From contig NZ_CANMFF010000008.1 in the NCBI RefSeq assembly GCF_947497005.1, positions 202,671 to 266,670 of the forward strand: DNA of 64,000 nucleotides, written 5' to 3'. Source of the DNA: an uncultured Ruegeria sp. (GTDB lineage Bacteria; Pseudomonadota; Alphaproteobacteria; Rhodobacterales; Rhodobacteraceae). The first letter of the stretch is position 1. Each line of letters begins with the position of its first letter. Of the stretch, positions 27,933 to 37,123 are shown in pieces. The notes beneath the pieces are model-generated. The model did no database searches and was not told the origin of the DNA. It saw only the letters and a program-made list of their open reading frames with translations. Position numbers and translations under genes: made by a program.

Positions 27933-28522
27933 GTTTTATGCTTGGCCTGACCGGTTCCATCGGTATGGGGAAAACGACTACCGCGCAGATGTTTGTCGAA
28001 GAAGGCTGTGCCTTATGGGATGCGGATGCGGCGGTGCATCGGTTGTATTCCAAGGGCGGCGCTGCGGTTGATCCTCTGGAGCAAGAGTTTCCGTCTGCCA
28101 TTCTGGACGGTGCGGTCAGCCGGGATGCATTGAAGCAGATAATTGCCGCCGACTCTTCTGCGCTGAAGACCATCGAAGCCATTGTGCACCCTCTGGTCGC
28201 CGCTGATCGTGCCGAGTTTCGGGAAAGCGCGACAACCGACATCCTAGTGTTCGACATCCCGCTTTTGTTTGAAACGGGCGGCGCCAAAATGATGGACGCG
28301 GTGGCGTGTGTTTCAATTCCGGTCAGCGAGCAAAAACGGCGCGTCATGGAACGGGGAACGATGACAGAGGCGCAGTTCGAGCAGATACGCGCCCGGCAGA
28401 TGCCGAATGATGAAAAATGTGCGCGGTCGGATTATGTGATCGTGACCGACACTCTGGACCATGCTCGTGCGCAGGTGCAGGATGTGGTCAGGCAGATACG
28501 GGCGGGGATGGCGCATGCGTGA
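27929..28522 (+). CDS. coaE: Dephospho-CoA kinase
   Basis: Last step of coenzyme A synthesis. 197 residues; P-loop GSIGMGKTTT near the N-terminus, the DADAAVHRLY substrate region and the DIPLLFETGG motif are intact. GTG 27929 overlaps the aroE stop; an ATG nine bases further (FMLGLTG) is possible. The 3' end overlaps dnaQ by eight bases. Confidence 0.94.
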   Translation: MSFMLGLTGSIGMGKTTTAQMFVEEGCALWDADAAVHRLYSKGGAAVDPLEQEFPSAILDGAVSRDALKQIIAADSSALKTIEAIVHPLVAADRAEFRESATTDILVFDIPLLFETGGAKMMDAVACVSIPVSEQKRRVMERGTMTEAQFEQIRARQMPNDEKCARSDYVIVTDTLDHARAQVQDVVRQIRAGMAHA

Positions 28523-29237
28523 GATTGTACTCGATACAGAAACCACCGGGTTCGATCCCGAAAGCGGCGACCGGATCGTGGAAATCGGTGCTGTTGAATT
28601 GTGGAACCACGTCGCCACAGGTGAGACGTATCACGTCTATATCAACCCTGAACGTTCGATGCCGGAAGAGGCGTTTGGCGTGCATGGTATTGGCCCGGAC
28701 CTGCTGGAAAACTCGCGCCCGCCTGAAAAAGGTGAAGTGACGCTGAAAGACAAACCGGTCTTTGCTAAGGTCGGTCACGGGTTTCGCGAATTCGTTGGTG
28801 ATGCACGGCTGGTGATCCACAACGCGTCATTCGACATGAAATTCCTGAATGCCGAACTGAAATGGATGGGCGCCCCGCTCATCCCGATGGAACAGGCGCT
28901 GGATACGCTGGCGATTGCGCGCAAACGGTTTCCCGGTTCTCCGGCATCTTTGGATGCGCTTTGTCGTCGGTTCAATATCGACAATTCAAACCGTGTTTTG
29001 CACGGCGCTCTGCTTGACTCCGAAATTCTGGCGGAAGTGTATCTGGAGCTGATCGGAGGGCGGCAGCCTGATTTCGGCCTGTCGACATCAGCAACATCCG
29101 CGGCGGGTGGTGTCGACGATTGGCGTCCAACCCCGCGCGCCACAGCACTGCCATCCCGTATCACCGAAGATGAACGAGCCGCTCATAAAGTTTTTGTGGA
29201 AAAACTGGGCGAAAGAGCCCTGTGGACCCGTGCCTGA
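28515..29237 (+). CDS. dnaQ: DNA polymerase III epsilon subunit (proofreading exonuclease)
   Basis: 3'-5' exonuclease of the replicative polymerase. 240 residues. Exo I DTETTG (6-11), Exo II HNASFDMKFLN and Exo III HGALLDSEILAEVY (DEDDh type) are all present, followed by the flexible tail that binds the alpha subunit. MREIVLDTETTG sets the start at ATG 28515. Last gene of the maf operon; placed just right of the origin as in many alphaproteobacteria. Confidence 0.95.
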   Translation: MREIVLDTETTGFDPESGDRIVEIGAVELWNHVATGETYHVYINPERSMPEEAFGVHGIGPDLLENSRPPEKGEVTLKDKPVFAKVGHGFREFVGDARLVIHNASFDMKFLNAELKWMGAPLIPMEQALDTLAIARKRFPGSPASLDALCRRFNIDNSNRVLHGALLDSEILAEVYLELIGGRQPDFGLSTSATSAAGGVDDWRPTPRATALPSRITEDERAAHKVFVEKLGERALWTRA

Positions 29238-29253
29238 TCCGGTCAGGCACGGG
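29227..29253. terminator. Perfect 11-bp hairpin between convergent dnaQ and secB
   Basis: CCCGTGCCTGA, loop TCCGG, TCAGGCACGGG. The 5' arm includes the last dnaQ codons and stop; the 3' arm lies in the 23-bp gap before the secB stop. Strong G+C stem without a U-tract on either strand, so it is more likely a 3'-end stabiliser or Rho-assisted bidirectional barrier than a classical terminator. Confidence 0.5.
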
Positions 29254-29260
29254 CCAAACC

Positions 29261-29761
29261 TCAGGCGTCAGCTTTCTGGGCTTGCTCGGCCTGACGACGC
29301 ATCAATTCGTTGCGATACAGGGCAACGAAATCAATATTGTCCAGGTTCACCGGCGGGAAGCCGCCGTCACGGGTGATGTCGCTGACGATGCGGCGCAAAA
29401 ACGGGAACAGCATACGGGGGCATTCGATCATCAGGAACGGGTGCAGCTGATCTTCCTGTACCCCTTCGACGTGGAACAACCCGCAATAGTCCAGCTCGCA
29501 CAGGAACAGAACATCGTCCAGGCCTTTGGCTTTGGAGGTCAGGTTCAGTTTGACGGACACTTCGAACTGATGGTCAGCGGGGCGTTTTTTGGCATCCAGG
29601 TTCACCTGAACGGCGATTTCGGGCTGTACATCGCCCGATACACCTTTTTGTGCCATCACGTTCTCAAAGGACATATCGCGGATGAACTGCCCCAGAACAC
29701 GCATCTGAACCTGCGGGGCGGCTTGGGCGGCAGAGTTTCCTGCAGCGTTTTCTTCGGCCAT
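29261..29761 (-). CDS. secB: Protein-export chaperone SecB
   Basis: Tetrameric cytosolic chaperone that keeps preproteins unfolded and hands them to SecA. 166 residues, including an Ala/Gln-rich N-terminus, the VRVLGQF-like QMRVLGQFIRDMSFENV, and the PRMLFPFLRRIVSDITRDGGFPPVNLDNIDFVALY core unique to SecB. ATG 29761 (MAEENAAG) is preferred over a start 13 codons upstream. Convergent with dnaQ, downstream of fxsA. Confidence 0.94.
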   Translation of the reverse strand: MAEENAAGNSAAQAAPQVQMRVLGQFIRDMSFENVMAQKGVSGDVQPEIAVQVNLDAKKRPADHQFEVSVKLNLTSKAKGLDDVLFLCELDYCGLFHVEGVQEDQLHPFLMIECPRMLFPFLRRIVSDITRDGGFPPVNLDNIDFVALYRNELMRRQAEQAQKADA

Positions 29762-29815
29762 GGATCTACTCCAAAATTGAAATTCGCCACTGCTTATCAA
29801 GTTGGGCGCGCTACC

Positions 29816-30316
29816 TCAATGCTGGTGCGGGCCTTCCACCCATTTCGAGGGCTTGGATGGGTCTTTTTTAGGTTGGATCTCGGTGAATTCCCCATCGATG
29901 ACGTCACTCTTGTCGAATGGGTTTCCCTGCGACTGATAGCCAGGACCGGGGCCCATCTGGAATTGAGCGACGGTGACCTTCGATTTCAAATAGCGGAAAA
30001 CGGCAACCCTGACGCCCGGTATCAACAATGCAAATCCAACGGCATCAGTGAAAAACCCCGGTGTCAGCAACAAAGCACCCGACAAAAGGATCATCGCACC
30101 ATGTGCCAGTGGTTCGGACGGATCATCAAGCTCGGCAAAAGAACGCTGCAGGTTTCCCAGTGCCATGCGACCTTGTGTCCTCACCAAAACTGTGCCCAAA
30201 ACCGCTGTCAGTACTACGATGGCAAGGGTCGGCCACAAGCCAATCAACCCGCCAACCTGAATAAACAGCGCGATCTCGATGATAGGCACCAACAAAAATG
30301 CCAAGAACAGATACAT
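29816..30316 (-). CDS. fxsA: FxsA family membrane protein
   Basis: 166-residue inner-membrane protein, family named for suppression of phage F exclusion in E. coli; cellular role unclear. N-terminal helices LFLAFLLVPIIEIALFIQVGGLIG and WPTLAIVVLTAVLGTVLVRTQG, the hallmark GALLLTPGFFTDAVGFALLIPGVR and a polar C-terminal tail are present. Same strand as secB, 54 bases upstream of it, and divergent from the Tim44-like gene. Confidence 0.85.
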   Translation of the reverse strand: MYLFLAFLLVPIIEIALFIQVGGLIGLWPTLAIVVLTAVLGTVLVRTQGRMALGNLQRSFAELDDPSEPLAHGAMILLSGALLLTPGFFTDAVGFALLIPGVRVAVFRYLKSKVTVAQFQMGPGPGYQSQGNPFDKSDVIDGEFTEIQPKKDPSKPSKWVEGPHQH

Positions 30317-30424
30317 TTGCGTTAACCTTTCCGTTAGGCCGTGCTGTGGACTTGCTACCCACGGTCACCTACATAGTGGCATGAGGCCGCGTATACAAAG
30401 TCGCGGTTCTGAAAAGAGGATGAA

Positions 30425-31084
30425 ATGAACGAACCCATGATCCAGTTGCTGGTCCTGGCCGGAATTGCCATTTTCCTGATCTTGCGCCTCAAAAGCGTAT
30501 TGGGCTCACGTGAAGGTTTTGAAAAACCGCCCGTGCAGCAACAACCCGAAGCGCATAAATCGCGCCGCGATTTCGAGGTGATCGAAGGCGGCCCGGATCA
30601 TGACATTACCGACCATGTTGCGGAAGATAGCGAACAGGCACAAACATTGACCGCAATGAAGCGGGTCGAGCCGGGCTTTTCGGTCACCGAGTTTGTTCAG
30701 GGTGCACGCGGTGCCTATGAGATGATCGTGATGGGGTTCGAAAAGGGCAACCTGGATGAAATCCAGCCATTCTTGTCGGAAGAAGTATTCGATACCTTCG
30801 TGTCCGTCGTGTCCGACCGTGAAGATCAAGGCCTGTCCATCGAAGCGGAATTTATCGGGGTCAGGGAAACCACCCTGGCGGATGTGAAATTCGACAAGGA
30901 TTCCAATCAGGCCGAGATCACCATGAAATTCGTGGGTGAGCTGACTTCGGTCGTGCGGGATCGCGGTGGGGATATCATCGAAGGCAATCCCAATACCGTT
31001 AAACGCCAAAAGGACAGCTGGACCTTTGCCCGCGTGATGGGCAAGGACGATCCGAACTGGCTGCTTGTCGCCACGGACGCATGA
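30425..31084 (+). CDS. Tim44-like domain protein
   Basis: 219 residues: an N-terminal membrane anchor (IQLLVLAGIAIFLILRL, about 5-22), a charged linker, and a C-terminal Tim44/TimA-like domain (about 85-219; FVQGARGAYEMIVMGFEKGNLDEIQPFLSEEVFDTF). Alphaproteobacterial relatives (TimA) are inner-membrane proteins of uncertain role, related to the mitochondrial import factor. SD AGAGGA. Its stop overlaps mltA (ATGA), suggesting an envelope-linked operon with mltA and Smr. Confidence 0.85.
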   Translation: MNEPMIQLLVLAGIAIFLILRLKSVLGSREGFEKPPVQQQPEAHKSRRDFEVIEGGPDHDITDHVAEDSEQAQTLTAMKRVEPGFSVTEFVQGARGAYEMIVMGFEKGNLDEIQPFLSEEVFDTFVSVVSDREDQGLSIEAEFIGVRETTLADVKFDKDSNQAEITMKFVGELTSVVRDRGGDIIEGNPNTVKRQKDSWTFARVMGKDDPNWLLVATDA

Positions 31085-32121
31085 TTGCAACGCTCCGGTC
31101 GCTATTTCTGGTGGGTGCAATGACCACTGCCAGCGCCGCCGGAGCTGAGGCAACGCGATCCATTCTGTCGTTCGATGATCTGCAGGGCTGGGCCGATGAT
31201 GATCATGGTGCAGCCCTTTCGGTTTTCCTAAACACATGTGGTGATCTGAAGGATCCGGATTGGCGCGCCCTGTGCGGCGTCGCCAAAATCTATGACGCGG
31301 GCGCGGCACGGGCGTTCTTTGAGCTCTTCTTTCGCCCGGTTCTTGTTGAGGATGGCGAAGACGCCCTGTTCACCGGGTATTTCGAGCCCGAGCTTGACGG
31401 CGCACGTACCCGGACGGGCCGTTTCAAATACCCAATCTACAAGATGCCCCCCGAGGCCCGCACTGAGGGGCCATGGCTGAGCCGCCGTGAAATCCTGACC
31501 AGTGACGTGATGCAGGGTCGCGGGCTTGAGATCGCCTGGGTCGATGATCCCGTTGAGTTGTTTTTCCTGCAGATCCAGGGGTCTGGCCGTGTTCGACTGC
31601 CGGATGGCGGTGCCCTGCGCGTGGGATACGGAGGCGCGAATGGACATCCCTACAGGTCCATCGGTGTCGAGCTTGTGCGGCGCGGTATTCTGGGTTCGCA
31701 TGAGGTCAGCGCCCAGATGATCCGCGCCTGGGTGCGCAAGAACCCCGAAGCAGGTGCAGAATTGTTGTTCCACAACCAGTCCTATGTTTTCTTTCGCGAA
31801 GTCTCGCGTGTTGCGCCCGAGCTTGGGCCTTTGGGTGCCATGAACCGATCCGTTACGACGATGCGCAGCATCGCGGCCGATCCGGTCTATACCCCGCTGG
31901 GTGCGCCGGTCTGGGTGGAAAAGGACGGCAAGAAACCAATGCGCCGCCTGATGATCGCGCAGGATACAGGCGCGGCCATCAAAGGCGCGCAAAGAGCTGA
32001 TATCTTTTTCGGGACCGGTGACAAAGCCGGGCAAGACGCGGGCAAATTGAAAGATCCGGGCCGGATGGTGGTGTTGCTGCCCATCCAGCGTGCCTATGCC
32101 CTTTTGCCGGATGAGTTCTGA
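31081..32121 (+). CDS. mltA: Membrane-bound-type lytic transglycosylase A (MltA)
   Basis: Cleaves peptidoglycan glycan strands to 1,6-anhydro-muropeptides. 346 residues: cleavable signal (about 1-22, LFLVGAMTTASAAGA; no lipobox Cys, unlike E. coli MltA), MltA beta-barrel with FTGYFEPELDG and FFLQIQGSGRV, and the 3D domain DTGAAIKGAQRADIFFGTG with the catalytic aspartate. Likely periplasmic. Functionally complements amgK/murU elsewhere in the window, which recycle its products. Confidence 0.93.
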   Translation: MIATLRSLFLVGAMTTASAAGAEATRSILSFDDLQGWADDDHGAALSVFLNTCGDLKDPDWRALCGVAKIYDAGAARAFFELFFRPVLVEDGEDALFTGYFEPELDGARTRTGRFKYPIYKMPPEARTEGPWLSRREILTSDVMQGRGLEIAWVDDPVELFFLQIQGSGRVRLPDGGALRVGYGGANGHPYRSIGVELVRRGILGSHEVSAQMIRAWVRKNPEAGAELLFHNQSYVFFREVSRVAPELGPLGAMNRSVTTMRSIAADPVYTPLGAPVWVEKDGKKPMRRLMIAQDTGAAIKGAQRADIFFGTGDKAGQDAGKLKDPGRMVVLLPIQRAYALLPDEF

Positions 32122-32708
32122 TGACCAGGCGAAAGCTGACCAACGAAGAGATCGAGCTGTGGCGCAAGGTTACCAAGCAGGCTGAGCGGCTGCACCCGGA
32201 AATGCCGCAGACGGTCCATCCAACCTCCTTGCCGAAACCCAAACCCAAGAGAACGCCGAAACCCCGGTTCGACGCGATTGAACTTGGGCAGAAACATCAA
32301 GCAAAACCGAAACCAAACGATCTGAAACCGTCGGTGACAGATGCACTGCGCAAAGCTCCGGTTCAGATGGATACCAAGGCCTTTGGTCGGATGAAGCGGG
32401 GCAATCTGAAACCCGAAGGCAAGCTGGACCTGCACGGTATGCGGGTTGATACGGCCCACCCCGCGTTGATCCGATTTGTCCTGAGTGCGCAGGCACAGGG
32501 TAAGCGCCTTGTTCTGGTCGTAACCGGGAAAGGTAAGGACAGGGATGAACCCGGCCCGATCCCGACACCACGCGGTGTCCTGCGCAACCAGGTGCCTCAT
32601 TGGCTATCCATACCCCCATTGGTACAGGCAGTGATGCAGGTCACGCCTGCTCATATCAGCCATGGCGGTGATGGGGCTTACTATGTGTATCTCAGGCGCG
32701 TGCGCTAA
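32121..32708 (+). CDS. Smr/MutS2-domain endonuclease-like protein
   Basis: 195 residues. A basic, low-complexity N-terminus (KPKPKRTPKPR) precedes a Smr domain with both hallmarks, LDLHGM and TGKGK, at about 95-190. Smr domains nick DNA or RNA in characterised cases; the physiological role of this stand-alone form is unknown. ATG overlaps the mltA TGA by one base. The stop shares CTAA with the convergent MFS gene. Confidence 0.88.
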   Translation: MTRRKLTNEEIELWRKVTKQAERLHPEMPQTVHPTSLPKPKPKRTPKPRFDAIELGQKHQAKPKPNDLKPSVTDALRKAPVQMDTKAFGRMKRGNLKPEGKLDLHGMRVDTAHPALIRFVLSAQAQGKRLVLVVTGKGKDRDEPGPIPTPRGVLRNQVPHWLSIPPLVQAVMQVTPAHISHGGDGAYYVYLRRVR

Positions 32709-33925
32709 AGATCACGGCGGGCGTGAGAAATGCCAACCCAAACCAGAACGCATACCAGTATGAAAAACACGCCGATCCAGATGAATTGCGTGTTCAGCGA
32801 TATGCCGGTGTCGATAAGAATACCGGTCAAACCCGGCCCGATGGCCGAGCCCAGGACCAGGATCGCTGCGGCCATTGCCTTGATGGCCCCGATATGCCGG
32901 GTGCCATAAAATTCGGCCCAGAATGCGCTGGGCAAAGTGCTGTTCGCCCCAACCGTCAAACCCAGAAACACCAATCCGATCGTCGCGCCACTGATTGAGT
33001 CGGTCATGCCCAGTATGACAAATCCGACCGCTATCGGAAGTTGGTAAAATGGCATGATGCGCGCGGTACCCCATTTATCCAATGCCCAGCCCGCCGCAAA
33101 CAACGACAACAGCGATACACCGGTATAGACCGGAAACAGGGCGACCAACTGGATATGCTGCCAACCTTTCGCGTCAGCCAGATAGACCTGATGAAAGAAA
33201 AATGCGGTGATAAATGCCGATGGCGCAAGTATCGACGGCACCATGAACCAGAACAGGGGATGGAACAGGGCGTCCCGGCGGCTCCAGTGACGACCCTGCA
33301 TACCTGTGGCAGAAAATTCACTGGATAGGCTTTGCGGTGTTCGTTCCTCGCGCAGTAACCGCGTCAGCACGGGAATACCCAGGACGGTGATACCCGCAGC
33401 GATGATCCACAGCCAACGCCAATCCAGAAAAGCCATGGCAGCCACAAAGATCAGAGGCAGCATTGCTTCGCCGATCGCATAGCCCGTTGACGCTATGGAT
33501 AATGCTTTGCCCCGTGTAACCGTGAACCATCGTGCCATCGCGACCACGGCCAGATGCGTACTCATCCCCTGACCGAACAAACGCAACAAAAAGATCACCA
33601 CCGGCAGGAGCGGCAGCCAGGTGTTCAACGCCATGGCAAGGCCAGCCAAAGCCAACCCCGCCAGCACCACAGGGCCCAACACCCGGACACGGAAGATGTC
33701 TGTTAATCCTCCGGCCCAGATCATCACAATGGCGGACAGGGTTGTGCCCAATGTGTATAGCCCGCCCCAAGCACCATGGCTAAGGCCGTATTCCGCGCGA
33801 ATTTCGCCGGCGAAGATCGAGATGAAAAAGGTCTGCCCGAAGCTGGACAGAAAAGTCAGCAGAACACCGGTGCCAAGCCAGGTTGCATTGTCAACAAGGT
33901 ATCGGCGCAGGTTGAACCGCGTCAA
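32705..33925 (-). CDS. Major facilitator superfamily transporter
   Basis: 406-residue transporter with about 12 hydrophobic helices. The MFS loop 2-3 motif is IWAGGLTDIFRVR. Substrate unknown; it resembles oxalate/formate-antiporter-like and YbfB-type carriers in general build. The only usable start is TTG 33925, overlapping the TGA of the upstream hydrolase gene (TTGA), so translation is probably coupled to that gene. Confidence 0.82.
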   Translation of the reverse strand: MTRFNLRRYLVDNATWLGTGVLLTFLSSFGQTFFISIFAGEIRAEYGLSHGAWGGLYTLGTTLSAIVMIWAGGLTDIFRVRVLGPVVLAGLALAGLAMALNTWLPLLPVVIFLLRLFGQGMSTHLAVVAMARWFTVTRGKALSIASTGYAIGEAMLPLIFVAAMAFLDWRWLWIIAAGITVLGIPVLTRLLREERTPQSLSSEFSATGMQGRHWSRRDALFHPLFWFMVPSILAPSAFITAFFFHQVYLADAKGWQHIQLVALFPVYTGVSLLSLFAAGWALDKWGTARIMPFYQLPIAVGFVILGMTDSISGATIGLVFLGLTVGANSTLPSAFWAEFYGTRHIGAIKAMAAAILVLGSAIGPGLTGILIDTGISLNTQFIWIGVFFILVCVLVWVGISHARRDL

Positions 33926-35022
33926 GGAGAGCTGACCTGAGCCTGTCCTGTTTCTGTCAGAACAATTTCAGTGGCGCCATCTGGATTGCGCTCGCTTGGT
34001 GGTACCAGGATATCGATTGCGGGCCGGTCTTCACGCCCGAAAGTACTGTTCACGCGTCGCAACGAGTTGAGGATCGACAGCAATGCCGGGGAGGTCGCGG
34101 CAACGAAATGCGAGGATCCCGCGTCGCTGTTGAATGCAGTCGTATCGATGACGCTGATCGGGAATTCCTCAAGCGAGTCAATCGAGCTGATATTTCCCAG
34201 CCTTTTACCCTCATGCGTGCCGCGCAGGCGGGCCGAGAAGTTCAGAATCTTATCCTTTTGGGACACCATTACAAGGAATGGATCCGGCGGGTTATCGATC
34301 CGCTTCATCTGCGAGCGGAACAGGTCGAGATCCAGATCGGGTGAGATCAGCACGACCCCTTCGATATTTCTGTTGGCCCAGCCGGGTTCCTGCAGCTCGG
34401 TTTGCCGGATCATTTCCATTGTCAAAGCGCCACCCATGGAATGGGCGACCAGAATCACGCGTTTGACACCCATGGATTTCAGTTCGCGGATGGTCTGCTC
34501 CAGCCCGTCGCGGGCAAACAGCATGCTGTCCAGATCATAGGCATATCCATAACCCGTTGCACGGCTTGGCCAAGAATACACCAGCGTCGAGCCTGGAAGT
34601 CCGATATCATGCGTCAGCTGTGCGGCGCGAAAGATCGTTTCGGTCTGGGTCGAATTGTAGCCGTGCACAAATATCGTGACGTCATCCTGGCCTCGCAAAT
34701 GTTCACGTAGCCCTCCGGGCCCGTCCAACTCGGTCACATCCGCCAGGACGAATTCTTTCTGTGGATTTGGGTTCGCGTAAGAGAACCGGAGCGTACCCGG
34801 AGTATGTGTCGGCGGGACCGAAACCGTGGTTTCCAGAAACTTGAGCGTTTCACCGCGTCGGAAGCCATAGGATCCGTCGGCCTCGCGCGCTCGGGTCGTA
34901 CTTGCGAATATGATTTCAGGAGTGCCCACATTTAAGGCAGTGGGCACGACTTCGGACACCGTCCGGTCAACGCAAGCGCTGAGCGAAAGGGATGCGAGCA
35001 GAATGATGAAATAGCGCAGCAC
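33922..35022 (-). CDS. Alpha/beta-hydrolase lipoprotein (DUF900 type)
   Basis: 366 residues. N-terminal lipoprotein signal with lipobox LSAC (lipidated C17). The alpha/beta-hydrolase domain has VFVHGYNSTQTE-like FVHGYNS, nucleophile elbow VAHSMGGALT and a late SSHFVAATSP histidine, matching the DUF900 esterase/lipase group. GTG 35022 has GAGGG upstream. Coupled to the downstream MFS gene. Natural substrate unknown. Confidence 0.83.
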   Translation of the reverse strand: MLRYFIILLASLSLSACVDRTVSEVVPTALNVGTPEIIFASTTRAREADGSYGFRRGETLKFLETTVSVPPTHTPGTLRFSYANPNPQKEFVLADVTELDGPGGLREHLRGQDDVTIFVHGYNSTQTETIFRAAQLTHDIGLPGSTLVYSWPSRATGYGYAYDLDSMLFARDGLEQTIRELKSMGVKRVILVAHSMGGALTMEMIRQTELQEPGWANRNIEGVVLISPDLDLDLFRSQMKRIDNPPDPFLVMVSQKDKILNFSARLRGTHEGKRLGNISSIDSLEEFPISVIDTTAFNSDAGSSHFVAATSPALLSILNSLRRVNSTFGREDRPAIDILVPPSERNPDGATEIVLTETGQAQVSSP

Positions 35023-35100
35023 GGGTCAGCCCTCGGGGTGAATTGTGCACACGCTACCGCATTCTTGACCAACGTCCAGCATGGTACGTCGGAAACAGCG

Positions 35101-35117
35101 AAAAAAACGGCTGGCCG
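35101..35117 (-). terminator. Possible weak terminator of hslU
   Basis: Reading minus, ACGG-CCAG-CCGT is followed by a run of six T, starting three bases after the hslU stop. The stem is only four to five pairs, so strength is uncertain. Confidence 0.4.
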
Positions 35118-35119
35118 TG

Positions 35120-36427
35120 TTACAAAACGTAACGGCTAAGGTCCGAGGACTTGGTCAACTCCCCAAGATTGTCGCTGACGAATTGCGCATCCACAGTGAT
35201 GTCCGTACCGGCCCTGTCTGGTGCCGCAAAGGACAATTCCTCGAATACCCGTTCCATGACCGTGTAGAGCCGCCGCGCACCGATGTTTTCGATACTCTGG
35301 TTCACGTCAGCTGCAATCCGCGCCAGCGCGGCAATGCCGTCTTCGGTAAAGCTGACGTGTACCTCCTCGGTGCCCATCAAGGCTGTATATTGACGGGTCA
35401 GAGCGTTGTCTGTCTCGGTCAGGATACGCACGAAATCCTGTTCTGTCAGGGCGCGAAGTTCCACGCGGATCGGCAGACGTCCCTGCAATTCCGGTAACAG
35501 ATCAGAGGGTTTGGCAATGTGGAACGCACCCGAGGCGATGAACAGGATGTGGTCGGTTTTCACTGGGCCGTGCTTGGTCGAGACGGTCGTACCCTCGATC
35601 AATGGCAGCAGGTCGCGCTGAACCCCTTCGCGGCTGACATCGCCACCGCGCGCATCGGAACGGGCGCAGACCTTGTCGATCTCATCCAGAAACACGATGC
35701 CGTTCTGTTCGACCGATTCCAGCGCGATGCGGGTGACTGTTTCATCATCCAGCAGCTTGTCGGCCTCTTCCCCGATCAGCGCGTCATAGCTTTCGGCGAT
35801 GGTCAGGCGCTTCTTGACGGTTCGCCCGCCAAACGCCTTGCCGAAAATGTCGCCCAGATTCATCATACCCATCTGACCGCCCGGCTGCCCCGGAATGTCA
35901 AACATCGGCATCGGGCTTGAGGTGTCGGACAGTTCCAGCTCGATCACCGTGTCGTCAAGCTCCCCGGCTTTCAGTTTCTTGCGGAACATCTCGCGCGTGC
36001 CTTCGCGCGCATCCGCGCCTGCGATGGCTTCGATCACGCGATCTTCGGCAGCCTGATGGGCCTTGGCCTTAACGTCTTCACGCATGTACTCGCGGGTTTG
36101 CAGGATCGCCGCATCCGCCAGATCGCGCACAATCTGTTCCACGTCGCGGCCGACATAGCCGACTTCGGTGAATTTTGTGGCTTCGACCTTGATAAACGGC
36201 GCACGGGCCAGTTTGGCCAGACGGCGGCTGATCTCGGTTTTGCCGACACCGGTGGGGCCGATCATCAGGATATTTTTAGGATAGACCTCTTCCCGAATGT
36301 CATCCGACAATTGCTTGCGGCGCCAGCGGTTGCGCAAGGCAACGGCCACCGCGCGTTTGGCATCCTTCTGGCCAATGATGAAGCGGTCCAGTTCCGAGAC
36401 AATCTCGCGCGGGGTCAGGTCGGTCAT
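35120..36427 (-). CDS. hslU: HslU, ATPase subunit of the HslVU protease
   Basis: AAA+ unfoldase of the ClpYQ protease. 435 residues: [34 protein letters not shown]-terminus, Walker [10 protein letters not shown], the inserted I domain (about 110-240), Walker B VFLDEIDK, sensor and C-terminal RYVL tail that docks into HslV. Unusually, hslV is not adjacent: it lies 1.9 kb upstream on the same strand behind two opposite-strand genes. Confidence 0.96.
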   Translation of the reverse strand: MTDLTPREIVSELDRFIIGQKDAKRAVAVALRNRWRRKQLSDDIREEVYPKNILMIGPTGVGKTEISRRLAKLARAPFIKVEATKFTEVGYVGRDVEQIVRDLADAAILQTREYMREDVKAKAHQAAEDRVIEAIAGADAREGTREMFRKKLKAGELDDTVIELELSDTSSPMPMFDIPGQPGGQMGMMNLGDIFGKAFGGRTVKKRLTIAESYDALIGEEADKLLDDETVTRIALESVEQNGIVFLDEIDKVCARSDARGGDVSREGVQRDLLPLIEGTTVSTKHGPVKTDHILFIASGAFHIAKPSDLLPELQGRLPIRVELRALTEQDFVRILTETDNALTRQYTALMGTEEVHVSFTEDGIAALARIAADVNQSIENIGARRLYTVMERVFEELSFAAPDRAGTDITVDAQFVSDNLGELTKSSDLSRYVL

Positions 36428-36626
36428 ATGTGATCTATCCGGTTGTTTCGAACCGGAACCTAATCATAAGGCGTGAAAACACAAGCTTATCACGAAAATC
36501 TCACGTCAACACACGGCCTGTACACGGAAAATCGTGAAGAAGTGAATCGCTTCGTGATCGATTCCGCCGCAATAAAGCAAAATCAACGGGCTTGTCTGCC
36601 CGTGCCGTCAAAGGAGACAATACAAC

Positions 36627-37022
36627 ATGATGACTCGCCGTTCGCTCTTTCTGAATGCCGCCGCTGCAGGCGCTTCGCTGGCTCTGGTCAGTGCAAATAC
36701 TGCTTTGGCCGGGGGGCACAAAGGTCACTTTGAGGGCCGGTCGAACCACGTTACCACCGGGTCGGTAAAGCTGGTTAAAAATGGGGACCGCTATATCGTT
36801 GAACTGGGAGACGACTTTTCACTGGATGGCGGACCGGACCCGCGCGTTGCATTCGGAAAAGACGGCACGTACGATCCCGACACCAAGCTGGGCGCACTGC
36901 TGAATCTGACCGGCAAGCAATCCTATGCTGTGCCGCCTACTCTGGACACATCGAAATACAACGAAGTTTACATCTGGTGTGAAGTTGCAGGTGTTCCGCT
37001 GGGCGTTGCTTCGCTTAAGTAA
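36627..37022 (+). CDS. DM13-domain exported protein
   Basis: 131 residues. N-terminal export signal with a twin-arginine start (TRRSLFLNAAAAGASLALVSANTALA), then a DM13 domain: GRSNHVTTGSVKLVKNGDRYIVELGDDF, DGGPDPRVAF and the conserved C118 in YIWCEVAGVPLGVASL. DM13 domains are proposed redox or electron-transfer modules; the function here is unknown. SD AAAGGAG. Sits between hslU and hslV on the opposite strand and is followed by a terminator-like hairpin. Confidence 0.85.
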   Translation: MMTRRSLFLNAAAAGASLALVSANTALAGGHKGHFEGRSNHVTTGSVKLVKNGDRYIVELGDDFSLDGGPDPRVAFGKDGTYDPDTKLGALLNLTGKQSYAVPPTLDTSKYNEVYIWCEVAGVPLGVASLK

Positions 37023-37094
37023 TCTGGTTACAGAATTCAGAGATTTCGGGCCTTAGACACGCCATTAGGTGGAATTAAGTTGCTCTGTTACACT

Positions 37095-37123
37095 CCCGGA
37101 AAGGCATTTTCCGGGGGTTTTTT
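37095..37123 (+). terminator. Terminator-like hairpin abutting the MFS start codon
   Basis: CCCGGAAA, loop GGCAT, TTTCCGGG, then GG and six T ending at the base before ATG 37124. A perfect 8-bp stem plus U-tract, 72 bases after the DM13 stop. The 3' arm (GGGGG, 37113-37117) is also the only SD-like sequence for the MFS gene. Confidence 0.65.

Noticed and set aside
29222..30325. 367-codon plus-strand ORF opposite secB and fxsA
   Set aside because: Antisense shadow; secB and fxsA are certain and the peptide looks like reversed codons.
36586..36603. ACGGGC-TTGTCT-GCCCGT hairpin in the DM13 leader
   Set aside because: Six-bp stem upstream of an open SD, no U-tract; too weak to call a regulatory element.
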